From contig JAJPES010000079.1 in assembly GCA_021166725.1 (NCBI GenBank), positions 38,247 to 102,246 of the forward strand: 64,000 nucleotides of DNA, read 5' to 3'. Source of the stretch: Burkholderiaceae bacterium. Lineage in GTDB: Bacteria > Pseudomonadota > Gammaproteobacteria > Burkholderiales > Burkholderiaceae_E. Below the pieces are notes generated by a model that was not told where the DNA came from, searched no databases, and saw nothing but the letters and a program-made list of their open reading frames with translations. Positions 9,068-19,359 of the stretch are shown here, piece after piece; the stretch's first letter is position 1, and every line of letters starts with the position of its first letter. The position numbers and the translations under genes were made by a program.

Positions 9068-9460
9068 TCACGCCGTGGCACGTCGCTGCATGATCTTGCC
9101 GACCTTCTCCTCCAGCGTCGCCTTCGTGAAGGGCTTGACGATGTAGCCCGCGGCGCCACCCTGCGCGGCCTGCACGATGTCTTCCTTGCGCGCCTCGGCG
9201 GTCACCATCAGCACCGGAAGGTGCTTGAGCTCGTCGTCCGCCTTGATCGCCTGCAGCAACTCGAAGCCGTTCATGTTCGGCATGTTGATGTCGGAGACGA
9301 CGAAATCGAAGGACTGCGAGCGCAGCTTCGCCATCGCGGCGGCGCCGTCCTCGGCCTCGTCCGCATTGTGGTAGCCCATCTCCTTGAGCAGGCTGCGCAC
9401 GATGCGGCGCATCGTGGAGAAATCGTCGACGATCAGGAATCGCAGGTCGGGTCTGGACAT
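9068..9460 (-). CDS. cheY: Chemotaxis response regulator CheY
   Basis: 130 residues, a single receiver domain. Acidic pocket D12-D13, phosphoacceptor D57 ([12 protein letters not shown]), switch T88 and K110 are present, as in motor-binding CheY. Its position next to cheZ and its close match to enteric CheY make it the likely output to FliM, in contrast to the second receiver protein at 14515-14901. Transcribed between the MCP gene and cheZ. Confidence 0.96.
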   Translation of the reverse strand: MSRPDLRFLIVDDFSTMRRIVRSLLKEMGYHNADEAEDGAAAMAKLRSQSFDFVVSDINMPNMNGFELLQAIKADDELKHLPVLMVTAEARKEDIVQAAQGGAAGYIVKPFTKATLEEKVGKIMQRRATA

Positions 9461-9472
9461 CGGTTTCCTCGG

Positions 9473-11629
9473 TCAGGCACTCATCTCGCGTCGGGCTTCG
9501 CCCACCGCGTCATCGTCGTCGTTCATTTCAGGAACCACGCCGCCGTGCGCCGCGGGCGCCGGAAGACGCGAGACATTGGTCGCCCGGTTCGGCCCGCGGC
9601 GCTCGACGCCGATCGAGGCCGGGTCCGCATGCGCGCGGAAGTCGTCTACATCCAGGCGCGCTGCATCTCCCGCCAGGCGGAATGCGGCCACCGCGCGCAG
9701 CAGCTCCTGCGCCTGCGTCTCGAGGCTGGCCGCGGCCGCGGCGCTCTCCTCGACCAGCGCCGCGTTGTGCTGCGTCGCCTGGTCCATCTGGTTCACCGCT
9801 TCACCGACCTGCGCGACGCCGGCGCTCTGCTCGGTGCTGGCGCTGCTGATCTCGCTCATCAGGTCGGTGACGCGACGGATCGAGGCGACCACGTCCTGCA
9901 TCGTGGCGCCGGCGCGGTCGACGAGCTTCGTTCCGCGCTCGACCCGCTCCACGCTCGCGCCGATCAGCACCTTGATCTCGCGCGCCGCGTCGGCCGAGCG
10001 CTGCGCGAGGTTGCGCACCTCGCCGGCGACCACGGCAAAGCCCCGGCCCTGCTCCCCGGCTCGCGCGGCCTCGACGGCCGCATTGAGTGCCAGGATGTTG
10101 GTCTGGAAGGCTATGCCGTCGATCACGTTGATGATGTCGGCGATACGACGCGAGCTGTCGTTGATCTCCCTCATCGTGCTGACGACCTCGCCGACCACCT
10201 GTCCGCCCGAGACCGCGACCTCGCTCGCTCCGCGCGCAAGCTCGTCGGCGCGCTGTGCGTGATCGGCGTTCTGCTGTACGGTGGCACTGAGCTCCTCCAT
10301 CGAGGCGGCCGTCTGCTCGAGCGTGCTCGCCTGCTCCTCGGTGCGCGAAGAGAGATCCGAGTTGCCCTGCGCGATCTGCGCGCTGGCGGCAGCCACGCTC
10401 TCGGCACGACGACGCACCTCCGCGACGACCTCGGCGATGTGGTCCTTCATCGCGACGAGCGCATGGGCCAGCTGTCCGATCTCGTTGTCGCCGCGGGGTT
10501 GCAGCGTGACGTCGAGATCGCCTTCCGCGACCGAACGGGCCATCGACACCGCTTCGGCCACCGGAACGGTGAGGCTGCGAACGAATACCACCATCAATGC
10601 CAGCGACGCGACCAGGATCGCGGCCAGCGCGCCGACGACCGCGAACGCCGTGCGGCGCAGCTCGGCCACGCGCGATTCGAACAGCGAAGACAGCACCGCC
10701 ATCGTCGCTTCGTCGAAGGCATAAAGGCTGTCGATGGTTGCGCTGATCCCGTCGTAGTACTCGTTGCTCGCGAGGTCCAGTTGCTGCGCAGTGATCAGCC
10801 GCTGGTCGACGACGGCCAGCGAGGCGGCAATCTTCGCCTTCGTCTCCGCGACCCTGGCCTCGAGGCGTTGCTTCAGCGCCGGATCGGCCGCGTAGGCGAG
10901 CGACAGGCTGTGGTCGACCTCCGCGAGTCGCTCGTTCATCCGCTCCTTCATCGCGCTGAGCGAGGCGCGGCCACCGTACGAAAGGTTCTTGTCGACCAGC
11001 GCCGTGGTGCCGAAGGCGCGCATGCGGCCGAGCATCTCGGCGGCCCGCGGCATGTGCAGGAGCGACGCGTCGACCAGCGCGTTGCTGTCGCGTTCCGGCG
11101 CCAGCGTCAGGCCGAACTCTTCGGTCAGCCGTTCGGAGAGCACGAGCAGCGAGGCGATCCACTCGGTGTGAAGATCGGTGCTGCGCTCGGCAGATTTCAA
11201 CTCGCCCGAGGCGAGCGCCTTGTCGAGTGCGCTCCAGCGTTGCATCGCTTCGTTCCACCCGCTGATGAAAGCCGCCGACAGCGCGACCTCCTTCATGCGA
11301 GCCTCGAAGCCGGCGATGGCCTGCACGAGCGAAGCACGCGCCGCCGGTCGCTTCGACTTCAGCGCCTCGTTGTCGTCCTGCCACAGGGCGGACAGCGAGG
11401 CTTCCGAGCCGAGCGACGCGGCCACGACGTCGCGGTGGTTCTGCGCGTGCTGGATCGCCTTCTGCAGGGCGATCACCGAAGCCGCGCCGTCGACCCGGCG
11501 CTCGGCGGTGCTCACCTCGTCGGTGACGCGCAGCAGGTACAGCGTGGTAGGCAGCGCCATCATCGCTATCGCGAGCACGCCGAGGACCAGAAACTTCTGC
11601 GAAAGGCGGATTCGGTGCAACCAGGACAT
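9473..11629 (-). CDS. Methyl-accepting chemotaxis protein
   Basis: 718 residues. Membrane helix at about 12-33, a long helical periplasmic sensor region of about 295 residues, second membrane helix at about 328-350, HAMP domain, then the cytoplasmic signalling domain with the hairpin tip [20 protein letters not shown]. The ligand domain is not identified; its N-terminal helix hints at a NIT-like or four-helix sensor, which is inference. No C-terminal NWETF-type CheR/CheB tether is seen. ATG 11629 was chosen because it has a strong ribosome site (ggggaag). Located between cheW and cheY. Confidence 0.93.
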   Translation of the reverse strand: MSWLHRIRLSQKFLVLGVLAIAMMALPTTLYLLRVTDEVSTAERRVDGAASVIALQKAIQHAQNHRDVVAASLGSEASLSALWQDDNEALKSKRPAARASLVQAIAGFEARMKEVALSAAFISGWNEAMQRWSALDKALASGELKSAERSTDLHTEWIASLLVLSERLTEEFGLTLAPERDSNALVDASLLHMPRAAEMLGRMRAFGTTALVDKNLSYGGRASLSAMKERMNERLAEVDHSLSLAYAADPALKQRLEARVAETKAKIAASLAVVDQRLITAQQLDLASNEYYDGISATIDSLYAFDEATMAVLSSLFESRVAELRRTAFAVVGALAAILVASLALMVVFVRSLTVPVAEAVSMARSVAEGDLDVTLQPRGDNEIGQLAHALVAMKDHIAEVVAEVRRRAESVAAASAQIAQGNSDLSSRTEEQASTLEQTAASMEELSATVQQNADHAQRADELARGASEVAVSGGQVVGEVVSTMREINDSSRRIADIINVIDGIAFQTNILALNAAVEAARAGEQGRGFAVVAGEVRNLAQRSADAAREIKVLIGASVERVERGTKLVDRAGATMQDVVASIRRVTDLMSEISSASTEQSAGVAQVGEAVNQMDQATQHNAALVEESAAAAASLETQAQELLRAVAAFRLAGDAARLDVDDFRAHADPASIGVERRGPNRATNVSRLPAPAAHGGVVPEMNDDDDAVGEARREMSA

Positions 11630-11661
11630 GGCTTCCCCTATCCAGGAGGGCAATCGGGCAC

Positions 11662-12198
11662 TCACTGCACGGCGGGTTCGACGAGACCCATGTCGGCGCT
11701 CGTCATCAGCTTCTCGATATCGACGAGGATCAGCATCCGGTCGTCGATCGCTCCGATCGCGAGCAGGTGATCGGCCTCGATGCTGGCGGCGAACTCGGGC
11801 ACCGGACGCAACTGCTCGGGCGCCAGCGTGATCACGTCGGACACCGAATCGACGACCATGCCGACCACGCGCGAGCCGATGTTCAGCACGATGACGACGG
11901 TGAAGTGGTCGTATTTCGCCTCGTCGAGACGGAACTTCAGCCGCATGTCGACGATCGGCACGATCACGCCACGCAGGTTGACCACGCCCCGGATGAATTC
12001 GGGAACGTTGGCCAGCCGCGTCGGCTCCTCGTACGAACGGATCTCCTGCACGCGCAGGATGTCGATGCCGTATTCCTCGTTGCCGAGCTTGAACGCGAGG
12101 AACTCGCGCGCGCGGGTCGCGGCTTCACCCTGCCCCGCCGTGACCTTCGCGGCATTCGCGGCCGCGGTGGTGGTCGGGATCGCGGTAGTGGCGCTCAT
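11662..12198 (-). CDS. cheW: Chemotaxis coupling protein CheW
   Basis: 178 residues. CheW links receptors to the CheA kinase. The SH3-like CheW domain covers about residues 30-170, with [14 protein letters not shown], the [13 protein letters not shown] strand and [13 protein letters not shown] poorly conserved 30-residue Thr/Ala-rich N-terminal leader precedes it. It follows cheA after a 157-base gap, the longest inside the chemotaxis run, and is followed by the MCP. Confidence 0.95.
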   Translation of the reverse strand: MSATTAIPTTTAAANAAKVTAGQGEAATRAREFLAFKLGNEEYGIDILRVQEIRSYEEPTRLANVPEFIRGVVNLRGVIVPIVDMRLKFRLDEAKYDHFTVVIVLNIGSRVVGMVVDSVSDVITLAPEQLRPVPEFAASIEADHLLAIGAIDDRMLILVDIEKLMTSADMGLVEPAVQ

Positions 12199-12355
12199 CG
12201 GATGTCTTCCTTTGCTTCAATGGAACGGGCAGACCACGCATTGGCGGTCGATGAATCGATCTTCGGCGCAAGTGCGCGCCGCTCGCGCCCGAAAAGCGCA
12301 ACGCGAAGGTCGCTTATCGCGGCGACGCGAGCGTTCGCCGCGGTCGCGCAAGCAT

Positions 12356-14518
12356 TCAGTGCACCCACTTCGACGCTCCGCGCGGCTCGCTCGCGCAGCG
12401 TGCGAGCGAAGCGACGTCGAGGATCAGCGCGACGCGCCCGTCGCCGAGGATCGTCGCTCCCGAGATCCCCTCGACGCGCCGGTAGTTCGCCTCGAGGTTC
12501 TTCACGACCACCTGCTGCTGGCCGACGAGCGCGTCGACGACCAGAGCGGCACGACGGCCCTCGCTCTCGACGACGACCATGATCGCCATTTCCGCGGGCG
12601 TCTCGTGCGCCGGCACGGCGAAGACCTGCTTCAACTCGATCACCGGCAGGTACTCGTCGCGCACCTGCACGACGCGTCCGCCACCGCCGATCGTGCGCAC
12701 CACCGCATCGCGCGACTGGAACGATTCGACCACCGATGCGAGCGGAACGATGTAGCAGTCGCGCCCCACGGCGACGCTCATTCCATCCATGATCGCCAGC
12801 GTGAGCGGCAGGCGCACCTTCACGCTCATTCCGCGGCCTTCGCACGAATCGATCTCGACCGTGCCGCCCAGCGCGACGATGTTCTTCTTCACCACGTCCA
12901 TGCCCACGCCGCGCCCGGAGACGTCGGTGACCGCATCGGCCGTCGAGAAGCCCGGCGCGAAAACGAGGTTCCACACTTCGGCATCCGGCATCGCGTCCGT
13001 CACGTCGAGACCGCGCTCGCGTGCCTTCGCCAGCAGCCGCGCGCGCGAGAGGCCGCGGCCGTCGTCGCAGACCTCGATGACGATCGAGCCGCCCTGGTGC
13101 GACGCCGCCAGCGAGATCGTCCCTGTCTCGGCCTTTCCGGCAGCGACGCGCTCGTGCGGCATCTCGATGCCGTGGTCGCAGCTGTTGCGAACCAGGTGGG
13201 TGAGCGGATCGATGATCTTCTCGATGACGCCCTTGTCGAGCTCGGTGGCCTCGCCACGGGTGACGAAGTCGACCTTCTTGCCCAGTCGGTTCGCCAGGTC
13301 GCGCAGCATGCGCGGGAAGCGGTTGAAGACGACCGACATCGGAATCATGCGGATCGACATCACCGATTCCTGCAGGTTGCGCGTATTGCGCTCGAGGTCG
13401 GCGAGTCCGGCGGCCATCTGCTCCTGGGCGGCGGGCTCCAGGTGCGCGCCGTTCTGCGCGAGCATCGCCTGCGTGATCACCAGTTCGCCCACCAGGTTGA
13501 TCAGCTGATCGACCTTGTCGACCGAAACGCGCAGCGTCGACGTCTCGCCCGCGGCGTTGCGAGGCACGGAACGCCGTTCGACGGCCACCTCGGCGCCGCG
13601 CGGTGCATCGGATGCCGCCGCCTGCGCGCCGTCGTGCCACTCGACGTGCGTCGCGTCGTCGCTTGCGGTCGCGATCGAGGCACCGTGCGTCGGCGCGGGC
13701 GCCCGCGTGTCGTCGCTCGCGCCGAGCTGCGGCGCACCGGGAGCGCCTTCGTGAAAACCATAGCCGTCGGAGATCGGCTGCAGGTGAACGCGATCGCGAT
13801 CGACGTGGAAAGTGAACAGGTCGATCAGGTCTGCGTCGGCGCTCGTCGTACGGATGCGAAAGCGACGCATGCCCTCGGCCGCCTGGCCGGCATCGAGGCG
13901 CTCGATCGTTCCGAGTTCCTCGATCTCGCGAAACAGCTCGAAGAGCTGGTCGGCCTGTTCGGGAGCGTCCAGCGGACCGACGACCAGCTCGAGCGTTCGC
14001 GGCTCCGCGCGCGCTGCGTCGGCGTCGGCGTCGGCGCCGGGCGCCTGCACTGGCACCGACGTTGGCGCCGGCGCCGTCGCAGGCGCTGCAGCGAAGGCGC
14101 GCCCGTCGGCCAGCGCTCGCAGGTTTGCTCTGAGCGCCGCGTCGTCGACGCCGGGCACGTCGCACTCCGAGCGGTAGCGATCCAGGTGCGCGCGCATCGC
14201 ATCGCCTGCCTGCAGCAGGACGTCGACCATCGCGGTGCTCGGCGCCAGCTCGCGGCGACGCAGCCGGTCGAGCAGCGTCTCCATGTCGTGCGTGAGCTCG
14301 GCGAGATCCGAGAAGCCGAACGTCGCCGCGCCGCCCTTCACCGAATGCGCACAGCGGAAGATCGCGTTCAGCGTCTCGTCGTCCGCCGTGTGCAGATCGA
14401 TGCCGAGCAGCAACTGCTCCATGCGCTCGAGGTTCTCGGCGGCCTCCTCGAAGAAGACCTGGAAGAACTGGCTGAGATCGAGCGAGCCGCCGTTCGGGGT
14501 AGAGGTCGTTTCACTCAT
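12356..14518 (-). CDS. cheA: Chemotaxis histidine kinase CheA
   Basis: 720 residues. Domains in order: HPt (P1) with phospho-His H58 in CAHSVKGGAATFGF; a P2-like region after an Ala/Pro linker (about 130-330); dimerisation P3; ATPase P4 with the N-box HLVRNSCDHGIE and G-box GRGVGMDVVKKNI; and a C-terminal CheW-like P5. CheA phosphorylates CheY and CheB in response to receptors. The ATG at 14518 overlaps the stop of the preceding receiver gene (ATGA). Confidence 0.97.
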   Translation of the reverse strand: MSETTSTPNGGSLDLSQFFQVFFEEAAENLERMEQLLLGIDLHTADDETLNAIFRCAHSVKGGAATFGFSDLAELTHDMETLLDRLRRRELAPSTAMVDVLLQAGDAMRAHLDRYRSECDVPGVDDAALRANLRALADGRAFAAAPATAPAPTSVPVQAPGADADADAARAEPRTLELVVGPLDAPEQADQLFELFREIEELGTIERLDAGQAAEGMRRFRIRTTSADADLIDLFTFHVDRDRVHLQPISDGYGFHEGAPGAPQLGASDDTRAPAPTHGASIATASDDATHVEWHDGAQAAASDAPRGAEVAVERRSVPRNAAGETSTLRVSVDKVDQLINLVGELVITQAMLAQNGAHLEPAAQEQMAAGLADLERNTRNLQESVMSIRMIPMSVVFNRFPRMLRDLANRLGKKVDFVTRGEATELDKGVIEKIIDPLTHLVRNSCDHGIEMPHERVAAGKAETGTISLAASHQGGSIVIEVCDDGRGLSRARLLAKARERGLDVTDAMPDAEVWNLVFAPGFSTADAVTDVSGRGVGMDVVKKNIVALGGTVEIDSCEGRGMSVKVRLPLTLAIMDGMSVAVGRDCYIVPLASVVESFQSRDAVVRTIGGGGRVVQVRDEYLPVIELKQVFAVPAHETPAEMAIMVVVESEGRRAALVVDALVGQQQVVVKNLEANYRRVEGISGATILGDGRVALILDVASLARCASEPRGASKWVH

Positions 14519-14901
14519 TGTCGCTTCCCGCAACCGGGCATCACCATGCGGATCACCTCGACCAGCTTGGCCGGATCGAAAGGCTTGACCATCCAACCGG
14601 TGGCACCGGCTTCGCGTCCCGCGCGCTTCATGTCGTCGCCCGACTCGGTCGTGAGGATCAGGATCGGCGTCGAGCGGTACTGCGGCAACTCGCGCAGCTT
14701 GCGCGTGAGCCCTATACCGTCGAGGCGCGGCATGTTCTGGTCGGTGAGCACGAGATCGAAGTGCCGCCCGCTCGACTTGTCCCAGGCATCCTGGCCGTCG
14801 ACGGCGACGACGACATCGAATCCCGCGCCACGCAGCGTGAACGACACCATCTGGCGCATCGAGACCGAATCGTCCACTGCGAGAATCGTCTGCATCTGCA
14901 T
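14515..14901 (-). CDS. CheY-like single-domain response regulator
   Basis: 128 residues from ATG 14901; alternative in-frame ATGs at 14895 and 14916. A receiver domain with D10-D11, phosphoacceptor D54 (LTDQNMPRLDG), a TTES switch region and MVKPF lysine loop. It is a CheY paralogue, of the type often encoded directly before cheA, and differs clearly from the motor CheY at 9068-9460. It may act as a phosphate sink or serve another output; the sequence does not decide this. Overlaps cheA by four bases. Confidence 0.9.
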   Translation of the reverse strand: MQMQTILAVDDSVSMRQMVSFTLRGAGFDVVVAVDGQDAWDKSSGRHFDLVLTDQNMPRLDGIGLTRKLRELPQYRSTPILILTTESGDDMKRAGREAGATGWMVKPFDPAKLVEVIRMVMPGCGKRQ

Positions 14902-14924
14902 GTCTATCCCCCGCATCTCCCTGG

Positions 14925-15311
14925 TCAGCCGAACAGCTCGATCGAGCCCGCGTCCATCTCGGCACTGGTGACCGGGTTGGCCCGGACATGGATTTCCTCG
15001 ACGGCAGACTCGCCCTCCTCGTCGCAGCCGAACGCGTCCTGCGCGAGCCGGTCGGCGCAATACTGCAGCCGCTTGCGCGTGTGCGCGATCAGCTGCACGC
15101 CGAGATCGTGGAACTGCATCGACGTCACCGCCGTTCTCGCGTCTGCGCTCAACGGCGCCGCCTCGAGCGGAAGGATCGCCAGCAGCGACCCGAACGCGTC
15201 GTCGAGCAGGTCGCGCAGGCGATCGAGGTCGTTGCACGCGGCAACCAGTCCTTCCTGTATATCGGCCACCAGCGGCAGCGGCAGTGCGCCGCTCGTCGGG
15301 TCGTCGTGCAT
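14925..15311 (-). CDS. Small CheZ-like protein of the chemotaxis operon (hypothetical)
   Basis: 128 residues, mostly helical, not assigned to a named family with confidence. The central segment MQFHDLGVQLIAHTRKRL has D69 and Q73 in a DxxxQ arrangement like the catalytic motif of CheZ (FHDLTGQ in this window's own CheZ). The ending SAEMDAGSIELFG resembles a short conserved tail rather than the CheZ CheY-binding peptide. It lies four bases after cheB and 23 before the cheY paralogue, so it is firmly within the operon. A CheY-P phosphatase role is inference. Confidence 0.6.
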   Translation of the reverse strand: MHDDPTSGALPLPLVADIQEGLVAACNDLDRLRDLLDDAFGSLLAILPLEAAPLSADARTAVTSMQFHDLGVQLIAHTRKRLQYCADRLAQDAFGCDEEGESAVEEIHVRANPVTSAEMDAGSIELFG

Positions 15312-15315
15312 CGTG

Positions 15316-16515
15316 TCACTCCGTTTGGAGGGCAGCGGGCACGGCGACGCGCCCGCTGCGAATGCGTTCGATCAGGCGCGGTGCGATCGCCGGCAGCGGC
15401 AGCACCTCGTGCGCCGCGCCGTGCGCGATCGCCTCGCGCGGCATGCCGAAGATCACGCAGCTGGCCTCGTCCTGAACCACGTTCCAGCTGCCCGCGTCGC
15501 GCATCTCGCGCATCGCGCGTGCGCCGTCCGCACCCATTCCGGTGAGCATCACGCCGATCGCATTGGCGCCCACGAGACGCGCTGCCGAGCGGAACAGCAC
15601 CTCGACCGAGGGACGATGGCGGTTCACCGGTTCGCCGGCGTCGACGCGTGCCACGTAGCTCGCGCCGTTGCGTTCCACCGACAGGTGCAGGCCGCCGGGC
15701 GCGATGTAGGCGTGGCCGGGCAGGATGCGCTCGCCATCGACGGCCTCCTTGACGGCGATTCGGCACAGCGAGTTCAACCGCGACGCGTAACTCGTCGTGA
15801 AGCCGGCCGGCATATGCTGCGTGACGAGGATCGCCGGAAAGTCAGCGGGCAGTTGCACGAGCAATTCGCGCGTCGCCTCGGTGCCGCCGGTCGAGGCGCC
15901 GATGAAGACGAGCTTCTCGGTCGTCAGCCAGCGCCGCTGCACGGCAGGCGTCGTCGTGCCGGCGCTTGCGCGTGCAGCCGAAGCGACCTGCGCCGCGGTT
16001 GCCGTCGACGCGCCGCTCGCTCCCGGGTATCCCGGCTGCGCCGGCGCCGGATGGATGACCGGCGCGCTCGCAGCGGCTTTACGCGCGGGCCGCAGCCGGG
16101 CACGCGCCGCCACGCGCAGCTTCTCGACGATCTCGCTGGCGAGCGCCTCCAGGCCGCCCGCCACGCCGAGGCGCGGCTTGGCGACGAAATCGACCGCGCC
16201 GAGCTCGAGCGCCTGCAGCGTGACCTCGGCGCCCCGTTCGGTGAGCGTGGACACCATCACGACCGGCATCGGACGCAACCGCATCAGCCGGCCGAGGAAA
16301 TCGAGCCCGTCCATGCGCGGCATCTCGACGTCGAGCGTGAGCACGTCCGGGTCGAGCTTGCGGATCATCTCGCGCGCGACCAGCGGATCGCCTGCCACGC
16401 CCACGCACTCGAGATCGGGCTGGCGGTCGATGATCTGCTTGAGCAGGCTGCGAACGAGCGCCGAGTCGTCGACGACGAGCACGCGCAGCGGGCGTGCGGG
16501 CGACACGACGCTCAT
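15316..16515 (-). CDS. cheB: Chemotaxis methylesterase/glutamine deamidase CheB
   Basis: 399 residues. N-terminal receiver domain with phosphoacceptor D62 ([12 protein letters not shown]), an Ala/Pro linker of about 60 residues, and the C-terminal esterase with the catalytic Ser in GASTGGTEA, His in VTQHMPAGF and Asp in LTGMGADGA. CheB removes receptor methyl groups and provides adaptation opposite CheR. Its ATG overlaps the cheD stop by four bases. Confidence 0.97.
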   Translation of the reverse strand: MSVVSPARPLRVLVVDDSALVRSLLKQIIDRQPDLECVGVAGDPLVAREMIRKLDPDVLTLDVEMPRMDGLDFLGRLMRLRPMPVVMVSTLTERGAEVTLQALELGAVDFVAKPRLGVAGGLEALASEIVEKLRVAARARLRPARKAAASAPVIHPAPAQPGYPGASGASTATAAQVASAARASAGTTTPAVQRRWLTTEKLVFIGASTGGTEATRELLVQLPADFPAILVTQHMPAGFTTSYASRLNSLCRIAVKEAVDGERILPGHAYIAPGGLHLSVERNGASYVARVDAGEPVNRHRPSVEVLFRSAARLVGANAIGVMLTGMGADGARAMREMRDAGSWNVVQDEASCVIFGMPREAIAHGAAHEVLPLPAIAPRLIERIRSGRVAVPAALQTE

Positions 16516-17192
16516 CGCCCGCTCCCCGCATCGGGGCCGACGAAGAGCTCGACGCTGCCGCCGGCACGCGCCATCGGCTGCGCGCGCTGCGCCGCGGCCC
16601 GGTCCTGGCGCAACAGCGCCGCCGCATCGGTCGGCAGCAGCCGCTTGACGACGACGCGCCCGTTGATCGGCATGAAGCAGACCTTGCGCGGGTGCACGTC
16701 GAGCACGTCGCGGCTGACGATCGGGATGCGCTCGGTCTGCAGGTAGTCGAGCACGAAGCGCGTGTTTCGCTCGCCGACGTTCAGCGTGTCCATGCCGGCG
16801 ATGACCTGCGCGCCGCCGAACACCTTGGCGTCGAGGGCGTTCCGCGAGGCACCCTGGCGCAGCATCTCGTTGATTAGCAGCTCCATCGCGTACGATCCGT
16901 AGCGCCCGTCGCTGCTCGACCCCTCGGGCAGCATGAAGTGATTCAGCCCGCCGATGCGCCGCTCACGATCCCACAGGCAGACGGCGATGCACGAGCCCAG
17001 CGTCGTCATGATCAGGATGTCGTCGGCGTGCACGAAGTACTCGCCGGGCAGCACCTTGACCGCGTCGTTGCCGAAATGCGAGTCGTACCAGAAGAACGAC
17101 GCCTCTCCGGGCCGGCGCGCAGACGCGCGCAGTTGCGCCAGCCGCGTGTTGCGCGCCTGACCGGCCGACGTCGATTGCTGCGGCCGCACCAT
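16512..17192 (-). CDS. cheD: Chemoreceptor glutamine deamidase CheD
   Basis: 226 residues. CheD deamidates receptor glutamines. The catalytic Cys lies in [13 protein letters not shown], the His in [10 protein letters not shown], and the [11 protein letters not shown] helix is typical. The C-terminal 30 residues extend beyond the core. ATG 17192 was chosen because it places the gene two bases after cheR; the open frame extends into cheR but only as a shadow. CheC, the usual CheD partner in Bacillus, is not seen here. Confidence 0.95.
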   Translation of the reverse strand: MVRPQQSTSAGQARNTRLAQLRASARRPGEASFFWYDSHFGNDAVKVLPGEYFVHADDILIMTTLGSCIAVCLWDRERRIGGLNHFMLPEGSSSDGRYGSYAMELLINEMLRQGASRNALDAKVFGGAQVIAGMDTLNVGERNTRFVLDYLQTERIPIVSRDVLDVHPRKVCFMPINGRVVVKRLLPTDAAALLRQDRAAAQRAQPMARAGGSVELFVGPDAGSGR

Positions 17193-17194
17193 CG

Positions 17195-18055
17195 TCACTG
17201 GCGCTGGTACACGGTCTTGCCCAGCGCACGGAACAGGTCGCGCGAGGCCGCGAAGTTCTCCGAGTGGCCGGCGAAGAGCCAGCCGCTCGGGGACATCGCG
17301 CAATGAATGCGCTCGAGAACGAGGCGCTGCACCTCGGCATCGAAATAGATCATGACGTTGCGGCAGAAGACGATGTCCACCGGTTCGTCGAGTTTCCAGT
17401 GCGTATCGGCAAGATTCAGCACGCGAAACGAGACGAGCCTGCGCAGTTCCGGACGCACGCGGACGAAACCCCGGTTCGTCCCCGTCCCGCGCAGGAAGTG
17501 GCGACGAAGCCGCTCGACGCTCAGGCCTCGTGCGTCCTCCGGATAGACACCGCGCGCCGCAGTCCCGAGCACCTTCGTGTTGATGTCGCTGCAGATGATG
17601 TGCACGTCGGCGCCCGTTCCGAGCACCTCGGCGACGGTCATCGCCAGCGAGTACGGCTCCTCGCCGGTGGAGGCGGCGTTGCACCAGATGCGCACGCGCT
17701 TCCCTGCGCGCCGCCGCAATTCGGCGGCGAGCAGTTCGAAATGATGTTCCTCGCGGAAGAAGGCGGTGAGGTTCGTCGTCAGGCAGTTCACGAACTCCTG
17801 CCATTCGTGCTGCGCAGCCGCCTCGGCCGACGACTCGAGCCAGTGCAGGTAGCTGGCGAACGACGGGTGGCCGAGCTCGCGCAGGCGTCGCGACAACCGG
17901 CTGTACACCATCGCCTGCTTCGCGTCGCCCAGATGGATCCCGGCGCGCTGCCGGATGAGCGCACGCACGCGCTCGAAGTCGGCGCGATCGATTGCGAAAT
18001 CGCCCGCCCCCGGCGTCGGTACCGTGCGGGGCAGAACGAAGGAAGCGGGGCGCAT
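17195..18055 (-). CDS. cheR: Chemotaxis protein methyltransferase CheR
   Basis: 286 residues from ATG 18055. CheR methylates receptor glutamates using S-adenosylmethionine. The N-terminal helical domain is followed by the methyltransferase fold with CNAASTGEEPYSLAM and a conserved FCRNVMIYFD segment. A TTG at 18079 would add eight residues but is a weaker start. It is the first gene of the chemotaxis run and lies about 60 bases downstream of a FliA-type promoter. Confidence 0.96.
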   Translation of the reverse strand: MRPASFVLPRTVPTPGAGDFAIDRADFERVRALIRQRAGIHLGDAKQAMVYSRLSRRLRELGHPSFASYLHWLESSAEAAAQHEWQEFVNCLTTNLTAFFREEHHFELLAAELRRRAGKRVRIWCNAASTGEEPYSLAMTVAEVLGTGADVHIICSDINTKVLGTAARGVYPEDARGLSVERLRRHFLRGTGTNRGFVRVRPELRRLVSFRVLNLADTHWKLDEPVDIVFCRNVMIYFDAEVQRLVLERIHCAMSPSGWLFAGHSENFAASRDLFRALGKTVYQRQ

Positions 18056-18115
18056 TCGGGCTCGGGAGCAAGGCGGCAAGGCAGCGGCCGACGGAACGCA
18101 ACCCCTGCTGTTCCG

Positions 18116-18142
18116 TTATCGGCACGTTTCGCTGCGACTGTA
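18116..18142 (-). promoter_or_regulatory. FliA (sigma-28) promoter of the chemotaxis operon
   Basis: On the minus strand the sequence reads TACA, 15 bases, then GCCGATAA. The -10 box matches the flagellar sigma-28 consensus GCCGATAA exactly; the -35 TACA matches TAAA at three of four; the spacing is the standard 15. It points into cheR with a leader of roughly 50 bases, which fits a late flagellar class promoter for cheR through the HD-GYP gene. Confidence 0.75.
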
Positions 18143-18204
18143 GGGTCGAGCGATTGTCGCGACGATGCGAAACGCGGATGCGCCGAACAGCGGCGCGAAG
18201 ACCG

Positions 18205-18210
18205 TACAAT
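18205..18210 (+). promoter_or_regulatory. Possible -10 box for the REC-kinase gene
   Basis: TACAAT, five of six to the sigma-70 -10 consensus, about 30 bases before the proposed TTG start of the histidine kinase. No convincing -35 box at 16-18 bases upstream was found, so this is tentative. Confidence 0.3.
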
Positions 18211-18240
18211 TCCGCTGTCGCGGCCCACGCTCTCGCGCCC

Positions 18241-19359
18241 TTGAACGTCGACAACGCCGGTTCGCTCGTCATCGAGCGTCCGTTTCGCCTGCTCGTACTC
18301 GAAGACTCCGAGCTCGACTACGAGCTGCTGGTGGCCACCCTGTCGCGCGACCGGCTGCCGGTCGCCGCCCGTCGCATCGAGACGCGCGCCCAACTGCTGG
18401 AGGCGCTGCGCGACGACAAATGGGACGCCGTGATCGCCGACCACCAGTTGCCCACGTTTTCCGGCACCGAGGCGCTACAGCTGGTGCGCGCGAGCGATCG
18501 CGTCCTGCCTTTCCTGGTCGTCTCGGGCACGCTCGGCGAGGAGGCGGCGGTGGCGGCGATGCGCAGCGGAGCCGACGACTACCTCGTGAAAGGGCGCCTG
18601 GCGCGACTCGCGCCTGCGCTGCTCAATGCGATGGCGCTCGCGCAGGCGCGCCGCGAGCGCGAGAGTGCTGCGCGCGCTCTCGAACGCTCCGAGCAGCAGC
18701 TCCGCGAGCTGTACCTGCATCTGCAGACGGTCGTCGACGACGAGCGTGCCGCGATCGCGCGGGAGATCCACGACGACATCGGCGGCATGCTCACCACGCT
18801 GCGGCTCGACCTGTCGTGGATCGAGCGTAACGGCGACACGGCTGCCGCCGATCGCGCGCGCCATGCCCTGCAAACCGTCATCGGCATCATGCAGTCGGCA
18901 CAGCGCATCCAGCGCAACCTGCGTCCGCCGGTGCTCGACGCCGGCCTGGTCGACGCAATGAGCTGGCACATCGGCGAGTTCCGGCGCTCCACCGGGATCG
19001 GCGTGACGTTCTCGCATAACGTGAAGGCGGTCGAACTCGACGAATCGCGCGCGATGACGGTCTACCGTACTCTGCAGGAGTCGCTGACCAACGTCGCGCG
19101 TCACGCCGGCGCATCGGTCGTGCGCATCGACCTCATCGTCACCGCCGGAGAACTGTCGCTGGAGATCGCCGACGACGGCGTCGGACTCGCCCCCGACGCG
19201 CTGGAGAAAGCACAATCCTTCGGCCTGCGCGGCCTGGTCGAGCGCGCGCGCCAGGTGGGCGGCTGGATCGACCTCTCCGGCGGCGAGCGCGGCGCCTGCG
19301 TGTTGCTCTCGATGCCGCTGGCCGGGCAGGCAGCCTCGAAAGCGGAGGCTGCAACGTGA
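18241..19359 (+). CDS. Soluble REC-histidine kinase (HisKA_3 / NarL-type)
   Basis: 372 residues from a TTG at 18241. An N-terminal receiver domain (VLEDSELDYELL at the acidic pocket, phosphoacceptor in VIADHQLPTFSG, lysine in DDYLVKG) is joined through a coiled coil to a HisKA_3 dimerisation domain with AREIHDDIGGMLTTL and an HATPase domain (QESLTNVARHA, IADDGVGL). There is no membrane segment, so it likely receives phosphate or a cytosolic signal. The start is uncertain: the frame is open further upstream but homology begins near here. The stop overlaps the next regulator gene by four bases (GTGA), making them a pair. Confidence 0.85.
   Translation: MNVDNAGSLVIERPFRLLVLEDSELDYELLVATLSRDRLPVAARRIETRAQLLEALRDDKWDAVIADHQLPTFSGTEALQLVRASDRVLPFLVVSGTLGEEAAVAAMRSGADDYLVKGRLARLAPALLNAMALAQARRERESAARALERSEQQLRELYLHLQTVVDDERAAIAREIHDDIGGMLTTLRLDLSWIERNGDTAAADRARHALQTVIGIMQSAQRIQRNLRPPVLDAGLVDAMSWHIGEFRRSTGIGVTFSHNVKAVELDESRAMTVYRTLQESLTNVARHAGASVVRIDLIVTAGELSLEIADDGVGLAPDALEKAQSFGLRGLVERARQVGGWIDLSGGERGACVLLSMPLAGQAASKAEAAT

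Noticed and set aside
12316..12326. GATAA-containing box in the cheA-cheW gap as a second FliA promoter
   Set aside because: The -10 reads CGCGATAA at best and no TAAA-like -35 lies 15 bases upstream.
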